A stretch of DNA of 38,863 bases from Candidatus Rokubacteria bacterium CSP1-6 (GCA_001443385.1 LDXP01000018.1:1-38863), one strand, 5' to 3'; shown: positions 30,965-38,800, counted from the stretch's first letter. Numbers and translations are program-made. Notes: generated from the sequence alone by a model not told the origin.

Positions 30965-31136
30965 GCGTCTTCTCGTAGCCGTCGCACTCTAAGACGGGCA
31001 GGCGCGGGTACTTGGGGAAGCGCGGATCGGTTTGCGATTTGGCGCAGCGCCAGAACTCAGAACCCTTCGCCGACACGACGCGGCGGCCGTGCAGGCAGTT
31101 CAGGCAGAGACCGACCCGCTTCGCTTCTTTACGCAA
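30918..31136 (-). CDS. small Cys-rich (CxxC) protein with repeat-encoded tail
   Basis: A 72-residue protein starting at TTG 31136; no in-frame ATG or better start is seen. Residues 10-52 have a likely zinc site: LCLNCLHGR (CxxC), then FWRCAKS and PVLECDGYE, with the conserved-looking block DPRFPKYPRLPV between. The last ~16 residues (TPPPHPTSPQRGEEKK) and the stop are encoded by an interspersed repeat copy, so the original C-terminus near DGYE has been replaced or extended. No function is recognised. It lies convergent to sppA. Confidence 0.6.
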   Translation of the reverse strand: MRKEAKRVGLCLNCLHGRRVVSAKGSEFWRCAKSQTDPRFPKYPRLPVLECDGYEKTPPPHPTSPQRGEEKK

Positions 31137-31172
31137 ATACGCATGCCTGACCCCAGGCCCTCCCTTTGCCTC

Positions 31173-31201
31173 TTGACACGCTCGTCACCCGGGGGTACGG
31201 T
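31173..31201 (+). promoter_or_regulatory. sigma70-type promoter of the candidate structured RNA
   Basis: A perfect -35 TTGACA (31173-31178), a 17-bp spacer and -10 TACGGT (31196-31201; 3 of 6 consensus bases including the key T, A and T). The predicted start, about 31208, is exactly the first base of the closing helix of the RNA described next. No open reading frame with an SD follows on the plus strand. Confidence 0.55.
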
Positions 31202-31207
31202 GAAATT

Positions 31208-31370
31208 GCCCTGAGGAATCGGACGCCGGTCCTAGAACCGGAGGGCCACTGGACGAGAGGCGGGTCAGTTGGGGCCGCAAGGTCCCAAAGGGCAGGTCGC
31301 TCACCTCGGCTGAACGTGCGGCCGGAGGTTGCCAGCCCAAAAGCAGACTTCCTCAGGGCTCTTCGTTTCT
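31208..31370 (+). ncRNA. candidate structured non-coding RNA (~150-160 nt), family unknown
   Basis: The 5' end GCCCTGAGGAA (31208-31218) pairs perfectly over 11 bp with TTCCTCAGGGC (31349-31359). Inside are three hairpins: CCGGT (31226-31230) / ACCGG (31237-31241); TTGGGGCC (31269-31276) / GGTCCCAA (31281-31288) capped by a GCAA (GNRA) tetraloop; and ACCTC-GGC (31303-31310) / GCC-GAGGT (31321-31329, one G bulged). A pyrimidine-rich TCTTCGTTTCT follows the closing helix. A promoter places the transcript start at its first base. The region has no credible coding frame and lies between two convergent minus-strand and plus-strand gene ends. It does not match 6S, SRP, tmRNA, RNase P or common riboswitches by eye. 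Confidence 0.6.
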
Positions 31371-31375
31371 CCGGA

Positions 31376-32158
31376 CTACCGCCCGCTCCAGCGGGGCGGC
31401 CGCTTCTCGAAGAACGCGGCGATTCCCTCTTTCGCGTCGTCGGATAACCCCACCAGCGTAATCAGTTCCCCGAGGTATTTGAGGGATTTCCCGTATTCCA
31501 TGTCCTGAATTGTGTAGGCGGCCTCCTTGGCGAGTCCCAGGGCCGTCGGGCTCAGCCCCGCCAGCTTTTCAGCCAGAGTCCGCACCGTTTTTTCCAGTTC
31601 TCCCCGCGGCACGACCTGAGTCACCAGACCGATCTCATAGGCCTGCCGCGCCGTGATCTGCTCGCCCGTCAGCACCAGCGGCAACCCCCGTTTGATTCCC
31701 ACCGACCGGAAGACTGGCGCCATGACAATCAGGGGGAGGAGACCCACTTTGATCTCGGGCAGTCCGAAGACGGCGTCGTCCGAAGCGACGAGCAGGTCGC
31801 AGCCGGCCGCCAGCCCGCAGCCGCCGGCCAGGGCGTAGCCGTGGACCTGGGCGATCACCGGCTTCCGCATCCGCGGGATCCCCTCGAGGATCTTCACGAG
31901 CCCCCCGAAGGACTCGCGCGCCTGGAGCGTCGTGCCGCGGTCGCCCAGGCCCTTGAGATCGGCGCCGGCGCAGAAGGCCTTCTCCCCGGCGCCCCGGAGC
32001 ACGGCGACCCGCACCTCCCCATCGGCCTCCAGCGCTTGCAGCGCCTCCCAGATCTCCCCCACCATGGTCTGGTTCAGGGCGTTCCGCACCTCCGGCCGGT
32101 TCAGCGTGATCGTCCCCACGCCGCCCGCCGCCTCGACCAGCACCGTCTCGTAGCTCAC
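31376..32158 (-). CDS. enoyl-CoA hydratase/isomerase family protein with one catalytic Glu replaced
   Basis: A 260-residue crotonase starting at GTG 32158, overlapping the Nudix stop as GTGA. The oxyanion segment AFCAGADLKGL and the turn GYALAGGCGLAAGCD are present, but the first catalytic Glu of hydratases is Gly115. The second, Glu135 in VFGLPEIKVGLLP, is kept. Simple hydratase activity is therefore doubtful; isomerase, hydrolase or other crotonase chemistry with one acid/base is more likely. It is the last gene of the run from 37640 and ends next to the candidate RNA. Confidence 0.9.
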   Translation of the reverse strand: MSYETVLVEAAGGVGTITLNRPEVRNALNQTMVGEIWEALQALEADGEVRVAVLRGAGEKAFCAGADLKGLGDRGTTLQARESFGGLVKILEGIPRMRKPVIAQVHGYALAGGCGLAAGCDLLVASDDAVFGLPEIKVGLLPLIVMAPVFRSVGIKRGLPLVLTGEQITARQAYEIGLVTQVVPRGELEKTVRTLAEKLAGLSPTALGLAKEAAYTIQDMEYGKSLKYLGELITLVGLSDDAKEGIAAFFEKRPPRWSGR

Positions 32159-32739
32159 CGTGGGGCCCCCTCGGGGAAGACGAGGTCGAGGAACTGCTTC
32201 AGGATCCGCGCCGTCGCTCCCCAGATCGTCTCGCCGTTGTACTCATAGAAGTAGACCGGGTGGATCTCGCCGTCTCGCTCCCACATCTCGACCCTGAAGA
32301 TGGCAGGATCCAGCAAAGCCGCGAGCGGAACCTCCAGCACGCGCTCGATCTCTTTGCCGTCGGGGATGTAGTGCACCGGCTCGCGGATCAGCCCCACGAA
32401 GGGCGTGATCACGAACTGGGTGGCCCGGGTCTCCGTGTCGTCCAGCGTCCCGAGGATCTCCACGGCCGACGGCGGCAGGCCGATCTCCTCCTGGGCTTCC
32501 CGGAGCGCGGTCTCCAGGCGCGAGCCGTCCCAGGTCTCCACGATCCCGCCCGGGAAGGAGAACTGGCCCTTGTGGTGCGCCACGTCCTCGGTCCGCTTCG
32601 CGAAGACCACGTGCGGGCCGCCCCGATTCGTCAGGAGGAGGAGCACCGCCGCAGGGATCAAGCTCTCCGAATCCACCACCCTTCGGCGGCGGTCTGCCAA
32701 CGCCGCTTCGACTTTCTTGCGAACTGCTTCCAGATCCAC
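32155..32739 (-). CDS. Nudix hydrolase, CoA pyrophosphatase type (NudL-like)
   Basis: A 194-residue Nudix protein. The CoA-pyrophosphatase signature (UPF0035) VVFAKRTEDVAHHKGQFSFP precedes the Nudix box GGIVETWDGSRLETALREAQ then EEIGL, with the metal-binding R-E-x2-E-E core. Family members split CoA or acyl-CoA into 3',5'-ADP and phosphopantetheine products. Its place between two crotonases supports an acyl-CoA or CoA clean-up role. It starts at GTG 32739 directly beside the stop of the preceding crotonase and overlaps the next gene by 4 nt. Confidence 0.92.
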   Translation of the reverse strand: MDLEAVRKKVEAALADRRRRVVDSESLIPAAVLLLLTNRGGPHVVFAKRTEDVAHHKGQFSFPGGIVETWDGSRLETALREAQEEIGLPPSAVEILGTLDDTETRATQFVITPFVGLIREPVHYIPDGKEIERVLEVPLAALLDPAIFRVEMWERDGEIHPVYFYEYNGETIWGATARILKQFLDLVFPEGAPR

Positions 32740-33519
32740 CTATCGCGCCTTGAACTGGGGCTTCCGCTTCTCGGCGAACGCCTTGGGCCCCTCCACCGCG
32801 TCCTCGGTCTGCCGGAGCGTGGCGGAGAGGAAGGCCTCCAGGCGGAGGCCGTCGGCGAGCGGCATCGTCAGTCCCCGGATGACGGCCTCCTTGGCAGCGC
32901 GCACCGCCAGCGGGCCCCGCTCGCAGAGCGTCTGGGCCCACTGGACGGCCGTAGGCATCAGCTCGGGGAGCGGGACGACCTTGTTCACGAGGCCGATCCG
33001 GTACGCCTCGGCGGCGTCGATGGTCTGGGCCATCAGGATCATCTCCAGGGCCTTCGCCAGCGGCACGGCGCGGGGGAGCCGCTGGGTCCCGCCGGCGCCC
33101 GGCATGATCGCCCAGCGCACCTCGGTCAGCCCGAAGGTCGCGTTGGGCGACGCGAGCCGGAGGTCGCAGGCCAGCGCCAGCTCGAGACCGCCGGCCAGGC
33201 AGTGGCCGTTGACGGCGGCGATCATCGGCTTCCAGATCTCGAGCCCGCGAGTGATGCCGCCCAGCCCCGCGTCCCGGTCGCGCCGCTGGCCCGGGGCGAA
33301 CGTCCGGGGGATCAATTTCTTGAGGTCGGCCCCCGCGGAGAACGCCTTCTCCCCCGCCCCCGTCAGGATCGCGACCCACGCGGTGTCGTCATCCCGGAAG
33401 CGGGTCCAGGCCTCGATCAGCGCCTCCTGGGTTTCGGGGTCCACGGAGTTCATGGCCTCGGGCCGGTTCAGGGTGATCGTCACGATCTTGTCCTTCTGCT
33501 CGTAGAGCACAGGGGGCAT
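32740..33519 (-). CDS. enoyl-CoA hydratase (crotonase) family protein
   Basis: A 259-residue crotonase with both hydratase glutamates: GHCLAGGLELALACD and FGLTEVRWAIMPGAGGTQ, plus the oxyanion-hole segment AFSAGADLKKL. It probably hydrates a 2-enoyl-CoA. ATG 33519 is preceded by GGAGGTATCC (SD GGAGG), after a 30-nt gap from the TRAP permease stop. Together with the downstream Nudix and second crotonase it suggests catabolism of the acid imported by the TRAP-TAXI system. Confidence 0.93.
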   Translation of the reverse strand: MPPVLYEQKDKIVTITLNRPEAMNSVDPETQEALIEAWTRFRDDDTAWVAILTGAGEKAFSAGADLKKLIPRTFAPGQRRDRDAGLGGITRGLEIWKPMIAAVNGHCLAGGLELALACDLRLASPNATFGLTEVRWAIMPGAGGTQRLPRAVPLAKALEMILMAQTIDAAEAYRIGLVNKVVPLPELMPTAVQWAQTLCERGPLAVRAAKEAVIRGLTMPLADGLRLEAFLSATLRQTEDAVEGPKAFAEKRKPQFKAR

Positions 33520-33549
33520 CGGATACCTCCAGTCGGATGAGTGCGGTGC

Positions 33550-35499
33550 TCAGCCCGCGGGCTGGACCTCCGGGATGGGCCGGAGCCGCTGGACCGCCCA
33601 GACAGCTCCGAGAAGCGCGAACCCGGCCACGTCGGTATAAATACCCGGCTTGATCAAGAGGAGGGCGGCGGCAACCAGGGCGAGCCGCTCCACCCAACTG
33701 GCGCGACGCACGAAAAAGCCCATGGCTCCCGCCGCCAGGGCGATCGTCCCGACGCAGGCCGTAACGGTGGCCCAGCCGATCTCGATCCACGCCCCCTGCC
33801 AGAGGAGAGCCGGGGCATACACGAACATATAGGGGACGATGAACCCCGCCAGCCCGAGCCGCGTGGCGATGATCCCCGTCCTGACCCAGTTGGCGCGTGC
33901 GATGGCCGCCGCCACGAACACGGCGGCGCAGACCGGGGGCGTGATCGCCGAGATGATGGCGAAGTAGAAGACGAAGAGGTGGGCCGCCAGCGGGAGCGTC
34001 CCGAGCTTTATCAGGGCCGGGGCCACCACCGACGCGGCCAGGACGTAGGCCGCTGTCGTCGGCAGCCCCATCCCCAGGATGATGCAGACGAGCATCGCGA
34101 AGAACAGGGCGGCAAACAGGCTCGCGCCGCTGGCCCCGATGATGAACTCCGAGAGCTTGATCCCGACGCCGGTCAGGTTGATCATCCCGATGAGAATCCC
34201 CGCCGCCGCGATCAGGGTGGCGATCAGCACGATCCCCTTCCCGCCGGCCTCGAGGGCCTGGACGATCCCCCAGCAGCGGGTGCGGAAGTCCTGCCAGGAA
34301 GTCGCGGACACCAGGAAGATGACGAGCGACGCGATGATGGACCAGAAGGTCGAGGTCCCGGCCGTGTAGCCCTGGAGGAGGAAGTACGTGAGGAGGATCA
34401 CCGGCACGAAGAGCGCGGCAGAGCGGCGCCAGGCGAAGACTTCCCGCGCCCGAGGCAGGAGAGCCGGCGGGATCGTTTCGAGCCGGAGGCGGCGGGCCTC
34501 GAAGTGGATGGCCGCCCCGCAGCCGAGGTAGTAGAGGATCGCGGGCAGCGCCGCGGCGACGGCCACCTGGGCGTACTGGATCTGGAGCAGCTCGGCCATG
34601 ATGAAGGCCCCCGCCCCCATCACCGGCGGCATGATCTGCCCGCCCGTGGACGCCGTCGCTTCCACGGCCGCCGCGAATTCGGCCTTGTACTTGAGCCGCT
34701 TCATGAGGGGGATGTTGAAGATCCCGTCCACCACCACGTTGGCCACGGCCGAGCCCGAGATCGTTCCGAAGAACGCGGAGGAAAAGACGGAGACCTTAGC
34801 GGGCCCACCGTAGGAGCGTCCGGCAATGAGCTTGGCCAGGTCCACGAAGGTCTCGCCGCCTCCCGTGTGGTAGAGGACGGCGCCGAACACGAGGAAGATG
34901 GCGACCAGCGTGGCCGAGATGCCGGTGACCGTGCCGAGGATCCCCTGGGTGGAGAGGTAGAGCAATTCCTGGATGGAGATCCAGGAGAATCCCCGGTGGC
35001 CCCAGGTCCCCGGGATCCAGGCCCCGAAGAGGGCGTAAGCGATTCCCAGGGACGCGAGGACGGTGAACGTCAGTCCGATGGTCCGCCGGGCCGCTTCCAG
35101 CGTGAGGATCGTGACGATGGTCCCGAGAACGATCGCCGTTCGGGTGGAATCGGACGGGTTCTCCATGATCCAGTTGTAGTGGACGACGATGTAGGCGAAC
35201 GCGATGAGGGCGAGGCCGGCGAAGGCCCAGTCGAAAATGGACGGGCGCCGGCCGGGAGAGCGGCCCGGGCGGGCGGGATAGAGCAGGAAGCAGAGGACGA
35301 ACGCGAAGGAGAGGTGGATCGAGCGCTGGATCAGGTCGGGGTAGGCGCCGACGAAGGGAGCGGCCGTCCAGATGTGGAAAAGGGCAAAGGCGATCGCGAC
35401 GAGGCCGGCGCTCCCGCCGATCCAGCCGGAGAGCGTCCGGGCTTCCGCCTCGTCGGTCTTGACGCCTTCGGGAAGCTGGGCCGCCTCGACGTCGGCCAC
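33550..35499 (-). CDS. TRAP transporter fused permease (DctQ-DctM, TAXI type)
   Basis: A 649-residue membrane protein with many hydrophobic helices. The N-terminal third corresponds to the small 4TM (Q) subunit and the rest to the large M subunit (DctM, PF06808). Conserved M-subunit blocks are FSSAFFGTISGSAVANVVVD, STGGQIMPPVMGAGAF, GMGLPTTAAYVLAAS and AIISAITPPVCAAVFVAA. Fused permeases are typical of TAXI-type TRAP systems, and the TAXI binding protein is encoded 139 nt upstream. It imports an organic acid using an ion gradient. The start assigned is GTG 35499 with no strong SD, so the exact N-terminus is uncertain. Confidence 0.94.
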   Translation of the reverse strand: MADVEAAQLPEGVKTDEAEARTLSGWIGGSAGLVAIAFALFHIWTAAPFVGAYPDLIQRSIHLSFAFVLCFLLYPARPGRSPGRRPSIFDWAFAGLALIAFAYIVVHYNWIMENPSDSTRTAIVLGTIVTILTLEAARRTIGLTFTVLASLGIAYALFGAWIPGTWGHRGFSWISIQELLYLSTQGILGTVTGISATLVAIFLVFGAVLYHTGGGETFVDLAKLIAGRSYGGPAKVSVFSSAFFGTISGSAVANVVVDGIFNIPLMKRLKYKAEFAAAVEATASTGGQIMPPVMGAGAFIMAELLQIQYAQVAVAAALPAILYYLGCGAAIHFEARRLRLETIPPALLPRAREVFAWRRSAALFVPVILLTYFLLQGYTAGTSTFWSIIASLVIFLVSATSWQDFRTRCWGIVQALEAGGKGIVLIATLIAAAGILIGMINLTGVGIKLSEFIIGASGASLFAALFFAMLVCIILGMGLPTTAAYVLAASVVAPALIKLGTLPLAAHLFVFYFAIISAITPPVCAAVFVAAAIARANWVRTGIIATRLGLAGFIVPYMFVYAPALLWQGAWIEIGWATVTACVGTIALAAGAMGFFVRRASWVERLALVAAALLLIKPGIYTDVAGFALLGAVWAVQRLRPIPEVQPAG

Positions 35500-35638
35500 G
35501 CCGTGCTAGCCCTCACGCCGGGCCGAGAACCGAGCAGCCCAAGGCCCGAGGGAGGAGGGCACCGGAGGCGTACGCGGTTGTACGTTGAGGATGCCCGACG
35601 ACCGAGAACGCCGGGATGCGACGGTTATCGGCACGGCG

Positions 35639-36616
35639 CTAGCGCGCCTCGGGCGGGACCAGGTGGTCGGGAACCTTCAGCCCCTTCTCCTGGTAGTACT
35701 TGATCGCGCCGGCGTGAAGCGGGGAAAGCGACAGCTCCAGCGTGACTTTGGCCATGTCCTCGGCGAGCCCCTTGAACGCCCCCTTCTGGTGCTCTTTGTC
35801 CTCCATCACCGCCTTCACGAGCTTGTACGCCAGGTCGTTGGGCAATGATTTGGGGGCCGCGAACCCGACGACCACCCCCTCGGTCCAGAATTCCCCCATC
35901 CCCTTGATGGAGCCGGCCGGCACCCGGAGCCACGGGAAGTAGGGATACTGCTCTTTGACCTTCTTGACCTGGTCATCCGAGTAGGACAGGACGCGGAGCG
36001 GCGTCGTGGTGGCGATGTCCATCATAGAGGCATCGAGCCGAAACCCGTCGGCCGCTTTGGCGTAGCCGACGATCCGCTTATCCTTGATCGCGTCCACGAG
36101 GTCCGACGCGCCTCCCCGCACCCATTCGGGCTTGATCCCCAGGTGAGTCAGCGTCGCTTCCGTCATCTTCTCCGTGGCGGTCCCGCGGAAGCCGGGGCTG
36201 AACTTCTTGCCTGTCAGGTCGGCGATCGTCTTGATCCCCGTCTCCTCCCGCACGCTGATGTACACGGCCGACACCGTGTAGTACCAAAGGTTGCGGATAT
36301 CGGCGAACGGGGTGTCCTTGAATGTGCTCTCCCCCTTATGGGCGAGATACACCTGGTCGCTGGTGATCAGGCCATAGTCGATGGTGTTCTTGAGCATGCG
36401 CTTCAGGTTGTCCACCGTGGCGCCGGTCTCGACCACAGTCACGTCCACGTCCGCCACGACGCTGTTGATGGCCTTCGCCTGCCCTACGCAGTAGGCGAAG
36501 TGACTGGAGGCGTTGGCGGTGCACCCCATGGCCAGTCTCTTCTTCTGGGCCTCCGCCTGCCCCGCCAGCGCCAGACCCAGCATTACCGTCCCCGCGACGA
36601 TCACGCGCCAGTTCAT
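35639..36616 (-). CDS. TAXI family TRAP transporter solute-binding protein
   Basis: A 325-residue exported protein. The signal peptide is MNWRVIVAGTVMLGLALAGQ with cleavage near AEAQ. TAXI features are the LAMGCTANASSHFAYCVGQA start, ETGATVDNLKRMLKNTIDYG, IADLTGKKFSPGFRGTATEK and a DGFRLDASMMDIATTTPLRV stretch. It delivers solute to the fused permease downstream. GAGGAGG precedes ATG 36616, and only 16 nt separate it from the nitronate monooxygenase stop. Two Cys in the mature N-terminus (GCTANASSHFAYC) are notable but their role is unknown. Confidence 0.93.
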   Translation of the reverse strand: MNWRVIVAGTVMLGLALAGQAEAQKKRLAMGCTANASSHFAYCVGQAKAINSVVADVDVTVVETGATVDNLKRMLKNTIDYGLITSDQVYLAHKGESTFKDTPFADIRNLWYYTVSAVYISVREETGIKTIADLTGKKFSPGFRGTATEKMTEATLTHLGIKPEWVRGGASDLVDAIKDKRIVGYAKAADGFRLDASMMDIATTTPLRVLSYSDDQVKKVKEQYPYFPWLRVPAGSIKGMGEFWTEGVVVGFAAPKSLPNDLAYKLVKAVMEDKEHQKGAFKGLAEDMAKVTLELSLSPLHAGAIKYYQEKGLKVPDHLVPPEAR

Positions 36617-36632
36617 GCTAATCCTCCTCTGG

Positions 36633-37640
36633 TTATCCCGTCAGCCGGGCCAGGACGGCCTCGGCCTCAGCCATGATCTCCTCGACCACCTGACGGGCGG
36701 GCTTGATCACGTGGATCAGCCCCGCCGACTGCCCGCAGGCCGCGCTCCCGTGCTCCACGTCCCCCAGCTCCCGGGCGCGGATGGTCGCCTCGCGCCCCAC
36801 GGCATAGATCTGGGCGGGGAACGGCTGGATCTCGTGCTCGCGCCCCTCCCAGGACTTCGTGAACGCGTTCCGGATGAGCCGGCACGGTTTGCCGGTCGCC
36901 GCCCGGGTCACCACGGTACCCTCTTCATCAATCTGGACGATCCGGTCCTTGTAATTCTGATGGCTGTACGCCTCCGGCGTCGCGATGAAGCGCGTGCCCA
37001 TCCACACCCCGGCCGCGCCGAGCGCCAGCGCCGCCACTAGGCCGCGGCCGTCGGCGATCCCTCCCGCTGCGGCCACGAGAGTCGGTGAGACGGCATCCAC
37101 CACCGCCGGAATCAGCACGAGCCCGGCCACCCGCCCCGTATGCCCCCCGGCCTCGTGCCCCTGGGCGATCACCACATCCACCCCGTTGGCCGCGTGGTCC
37201 TTGGCTTGCTTCACGTTCCCGCAGAGCGCCATCACCTTCATCCCGCGCCGATGCGCCTCGGCGGTCACCGGCCCCGGATTCCCGAGCCCGGCGATCAGCA
37301 CCGGCGCCCGCTCCTCCAGCGTCACTTCCACCCAGCCCCCGACGTCGTCGCTGAACTGCTCGGCCTCCTTGCCGGTGCTCCGAACCGCCGCGAAGAGGAT
37401 GTCCACGCCGAAGGGTTTGTCCGTGGCGTCCCGGACCTGGCGGATTGCCTTCCTCAGCTGGTCGGGCGTGTGGTAGACGGCGGCGATGACGCCCAATCCC
37501 CCGGCCTCGCACACCGCGGCCGCCAGGTCGGCGCGGGCGACGAAGCCCATCCCCGCCTGGCAGATGGGATAGCGGATTCCCAGGAGATCACAGAGCGGGG
37601 TGTGCAGAGAGAGCCTTGCCGGCATGGCGTTGGTGAGCAT
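36633..37640 (-). CDS. nitronate monooxygenase / 2-nitropropane dioxygenase family FMN enzyme
   Basis: A 335-residue TIM-barrel flavoprotein (PF03060). It has YPICQAGMGFVARADLAAAV, GGLGVIAAVYHTP, the catalytic-His region IAQGHEAGGHTGR, and the FMN phosphate segments VAAAGGIADGRGLVAAL and ALGAAGVWMGTRF. Members oxidise alkyl nitronates; others in the superfamily are enoyl reductases, and this one's context with acyl-CoA genes leaves that open. ATG 37640 is assigned; the internal ATG at 37625 is an alternative because no clear SD is seen before either. It probably leads the TRAP-TAXI operon. Confidence 0.9.
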   Translation of the reverse strand: MLTNAMPARLSLHTPLCDLLGIRYPICQAGMGFVARADLAAAVCEAGGLGVIAAVYHTPDQLRKAIRQVRDATDKPFGVDILFAAVRSTGKEAEQFSDDVGGWVEVTLEERAPVLIAGLGNPGPVTAEAHRRGMKVMALCGNVKQAKDHAANGVDVVIAQGHEAGGHTGRVAGLVLIPAVVDAVSPTLVAAAGGIADGRGLVAALALGAAGVWMGTRFIATPEAYSHQNYKDRIVQIDEEGTVVTRAATGKPCRLIRNAFTKSWEGREHEIQPFPAQIYAVGREATIRARELGDVEHGSAACGQSAGLIHVIKPARQVVEEIMAEAEAVLARLTG

Positions 37641-37669
37641 ATCGGAAACCCGCGGCCGAGTAAAGCGAT

Positions 37670-37743
37670 CCCCCTTACCCTCCCCTCTCCCCCATCGGGG
37701 GAGAGGATAAAGGTGAGGGGGACGGGTCGTGGTGAGGGGGAGG
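37670..37743. repeat. interspersed palindromic repeat, copy 5
   Basis: Inner arms CCTCTCCCCC (37684-37693) / GGGGGAGAGG (37697-37706) with loop ATC, then ATAAAGGTGAGGGGG and a second GGTGAGGGGG (37731-37740). It fills the gap between the nitronate monooxygenase gene and the end of the substrate-binding protein gene. Confidence 0.87.
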
Positions 37744-38730
37744 CTACTGGATTACGTCGTCCGTCCGAAGGCGGAGCGATTCGGGAATCGTGAGGCCCAG
37801 GGCCTTCGCCGTCTTCAGGTTGATCACCAGCTCGAACTTGGTCGGCTGCTCTACGGGCAGGGTCGCCGGGTTGGCCCCCTTGAGGATCTTATCCACGAAG
37901 GTCGCGGCGCGGCGGCAGTTGTGACGGAGATCCACCCCATAGGCCATCAGCCCGCCCGCCTCAACGTGCTCCCTCAGCCCGTACATGGCGGGGAGACGGT
38001 GTTTCGAGGCAAGCTCCGCGATCTCGACTCGGTGGGAAAGAGACACCGGATCGGGCAGGAGGACGAACGCCCCGACGCGCCTCTGAACCATCGCCGTAAA
38101 TGCGCCGTCGAACTCGTCTGCCTTCCTCACGGCCACGAGGTGCAGTTCGACACCCAGGGCGCGGGCGGCAACCTCCATCTCCTTCACGAGCGGCGTGAGG
38201 GCCGGGTTGTCAGGATTCCGGATGACGGCCATGCGGGATACCCGGGGGACGGCCTCCCTCAGCAGCTCGAGATACTTGCCGCCGATCTCCGGACCCGCGA
38301 TCAGGGACAGCCCCGTGAGATTCCCCCCGGGACGCCCGAACCTCTCGATGAGCCCCGATCCGATCGGGTCCGCGGCGCTGGCGAAGACGACGGGCGGGGC
38401 ACCTTTCGCCTGCTTGGCGCTCTGGGCGACGACGGTCCCTGGCGCGAAGATCACGTCAACCTTGAGGCGGACCAGTTCGGCGGCGAGCTCCCCCAGCCGA
38501 TCGAACTTCCCCTCCCCCGCCCGAACCTCGAGGAAGACGCTCTTGCCTTCGATATACCCAAGCTCGGCGAGCCCCGCCCGAAAGGCCTCGTCGCAGCGGT
38601 TGACCCCATGGAGGGTGCCGACGTAGAGCATGCCTACCCGCGGCGGCCTCCCCGCCCGTTGCGCGTCGGCGGCGAGCGGTGCCGCCAGGAGAGCCAGTGC
38701 GACGATTGTCCAGAGGGGTTTGACTTTCAT
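37744..38730 (-). CDS. ABC transporter substrate-binding protein (ABC_sub_bind, TrpX-like)
   Basis: A 328-residue exported binding protein (PF04392). The signal peptide is MKVKPLWTIVALALLAAPLA with cleavage near ADAQ. Family blocks are FRAGLAELGYIEGKSVFLEV, LAAELVRLKVDVIFAPGT, PVVFASAADPIGSGLIERFG, and the near-invariant ending PTKFELVINLKTAKALGLTI followed by PESLRLRTDDVIQ. No matching permease or ATPase is in the window, so it is an orphan binding protein, common in this family in soil bacteria. GAGGGA lies just before ATG 38730. Repeat copies flank both ends. Confidence 0.93.
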   Translation of the reverse strand: MKVKPLWTIVALALLAAPLAADAQRAGRPPRVGMLYVGTLHGVNRCDEAFRAGLAELGYIEGKSVFLEVRAGEGKFDRLGELAAELVRLKVDVIFAPGTVVAQSAKQAKGAPPVVFASAADPIGSGLIERFGRPGGNLTGLSLIAGPEIGGKYLELLREAVPRVSRMAVIRNPDNPALTPLVKEMEVAARALGVELHLVAVRKADEFDGAFTAMVQRRVGAFVLLPDPVSLSHRVEIAELASKHRLPAMYGLREHVEAGGLMAYGVDLRHNCRRAATFVDKILKGANPATLPVEQPTKFELVINLKTAKALGLTIPESLRLRTDDVIQ

Positions 38731-38734
38731 AGGT

Positions 38735-38787
38735 CCCTCACCCTCCCCTCTCCCCTCACCTTTATCCTCTCCCCAGCGGGGAGAGGG
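38735..38787. repeat. interspersed palindromic repeat, copy 6
   Basis: CCCTCACCCTCCCCTCTCCC, then CCTCACCTTTAT and inner arms CCTCTCCCC (38766-38774) / GGGGAGAGG (38778-38786) with loop AGC. It lies upstream of the ABC_sub_bind gene, between it and the amidohydrolase stop. Confidence 0.85.
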
Positions 38788-38800
38788 AACCGAGGCGAGC

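Noticed and set aside
31240-31320. Resemblance of CAGTTGGGGCCGC...GGTCCC...GGGCAGGT to a tRNA-Sec (selC) variable arm and T-stem
   Set aside because: It would suit the selenoprotein in this window, but there is no TCA anticodon in a seven-base loop, no TTCGA T-loop and no 8-bp acceptor helix around it. The 11-bp helix at 31208/31359 encloses a different architecture.
33541-35703. A plus-strand open frame of about 720 codons, rich in Asp, Glu, Gly and Arg
   Set aside because: It is antisense to the TRAP permease, whose hydrophobic codons read as charged residues on the other strand. It has no start context or domain.
12473-38787. A CRISPR array
   Set aside because: The repeats are dispersed over tens of kilobases as single palindromes, with no regular spacers and no cas genes.
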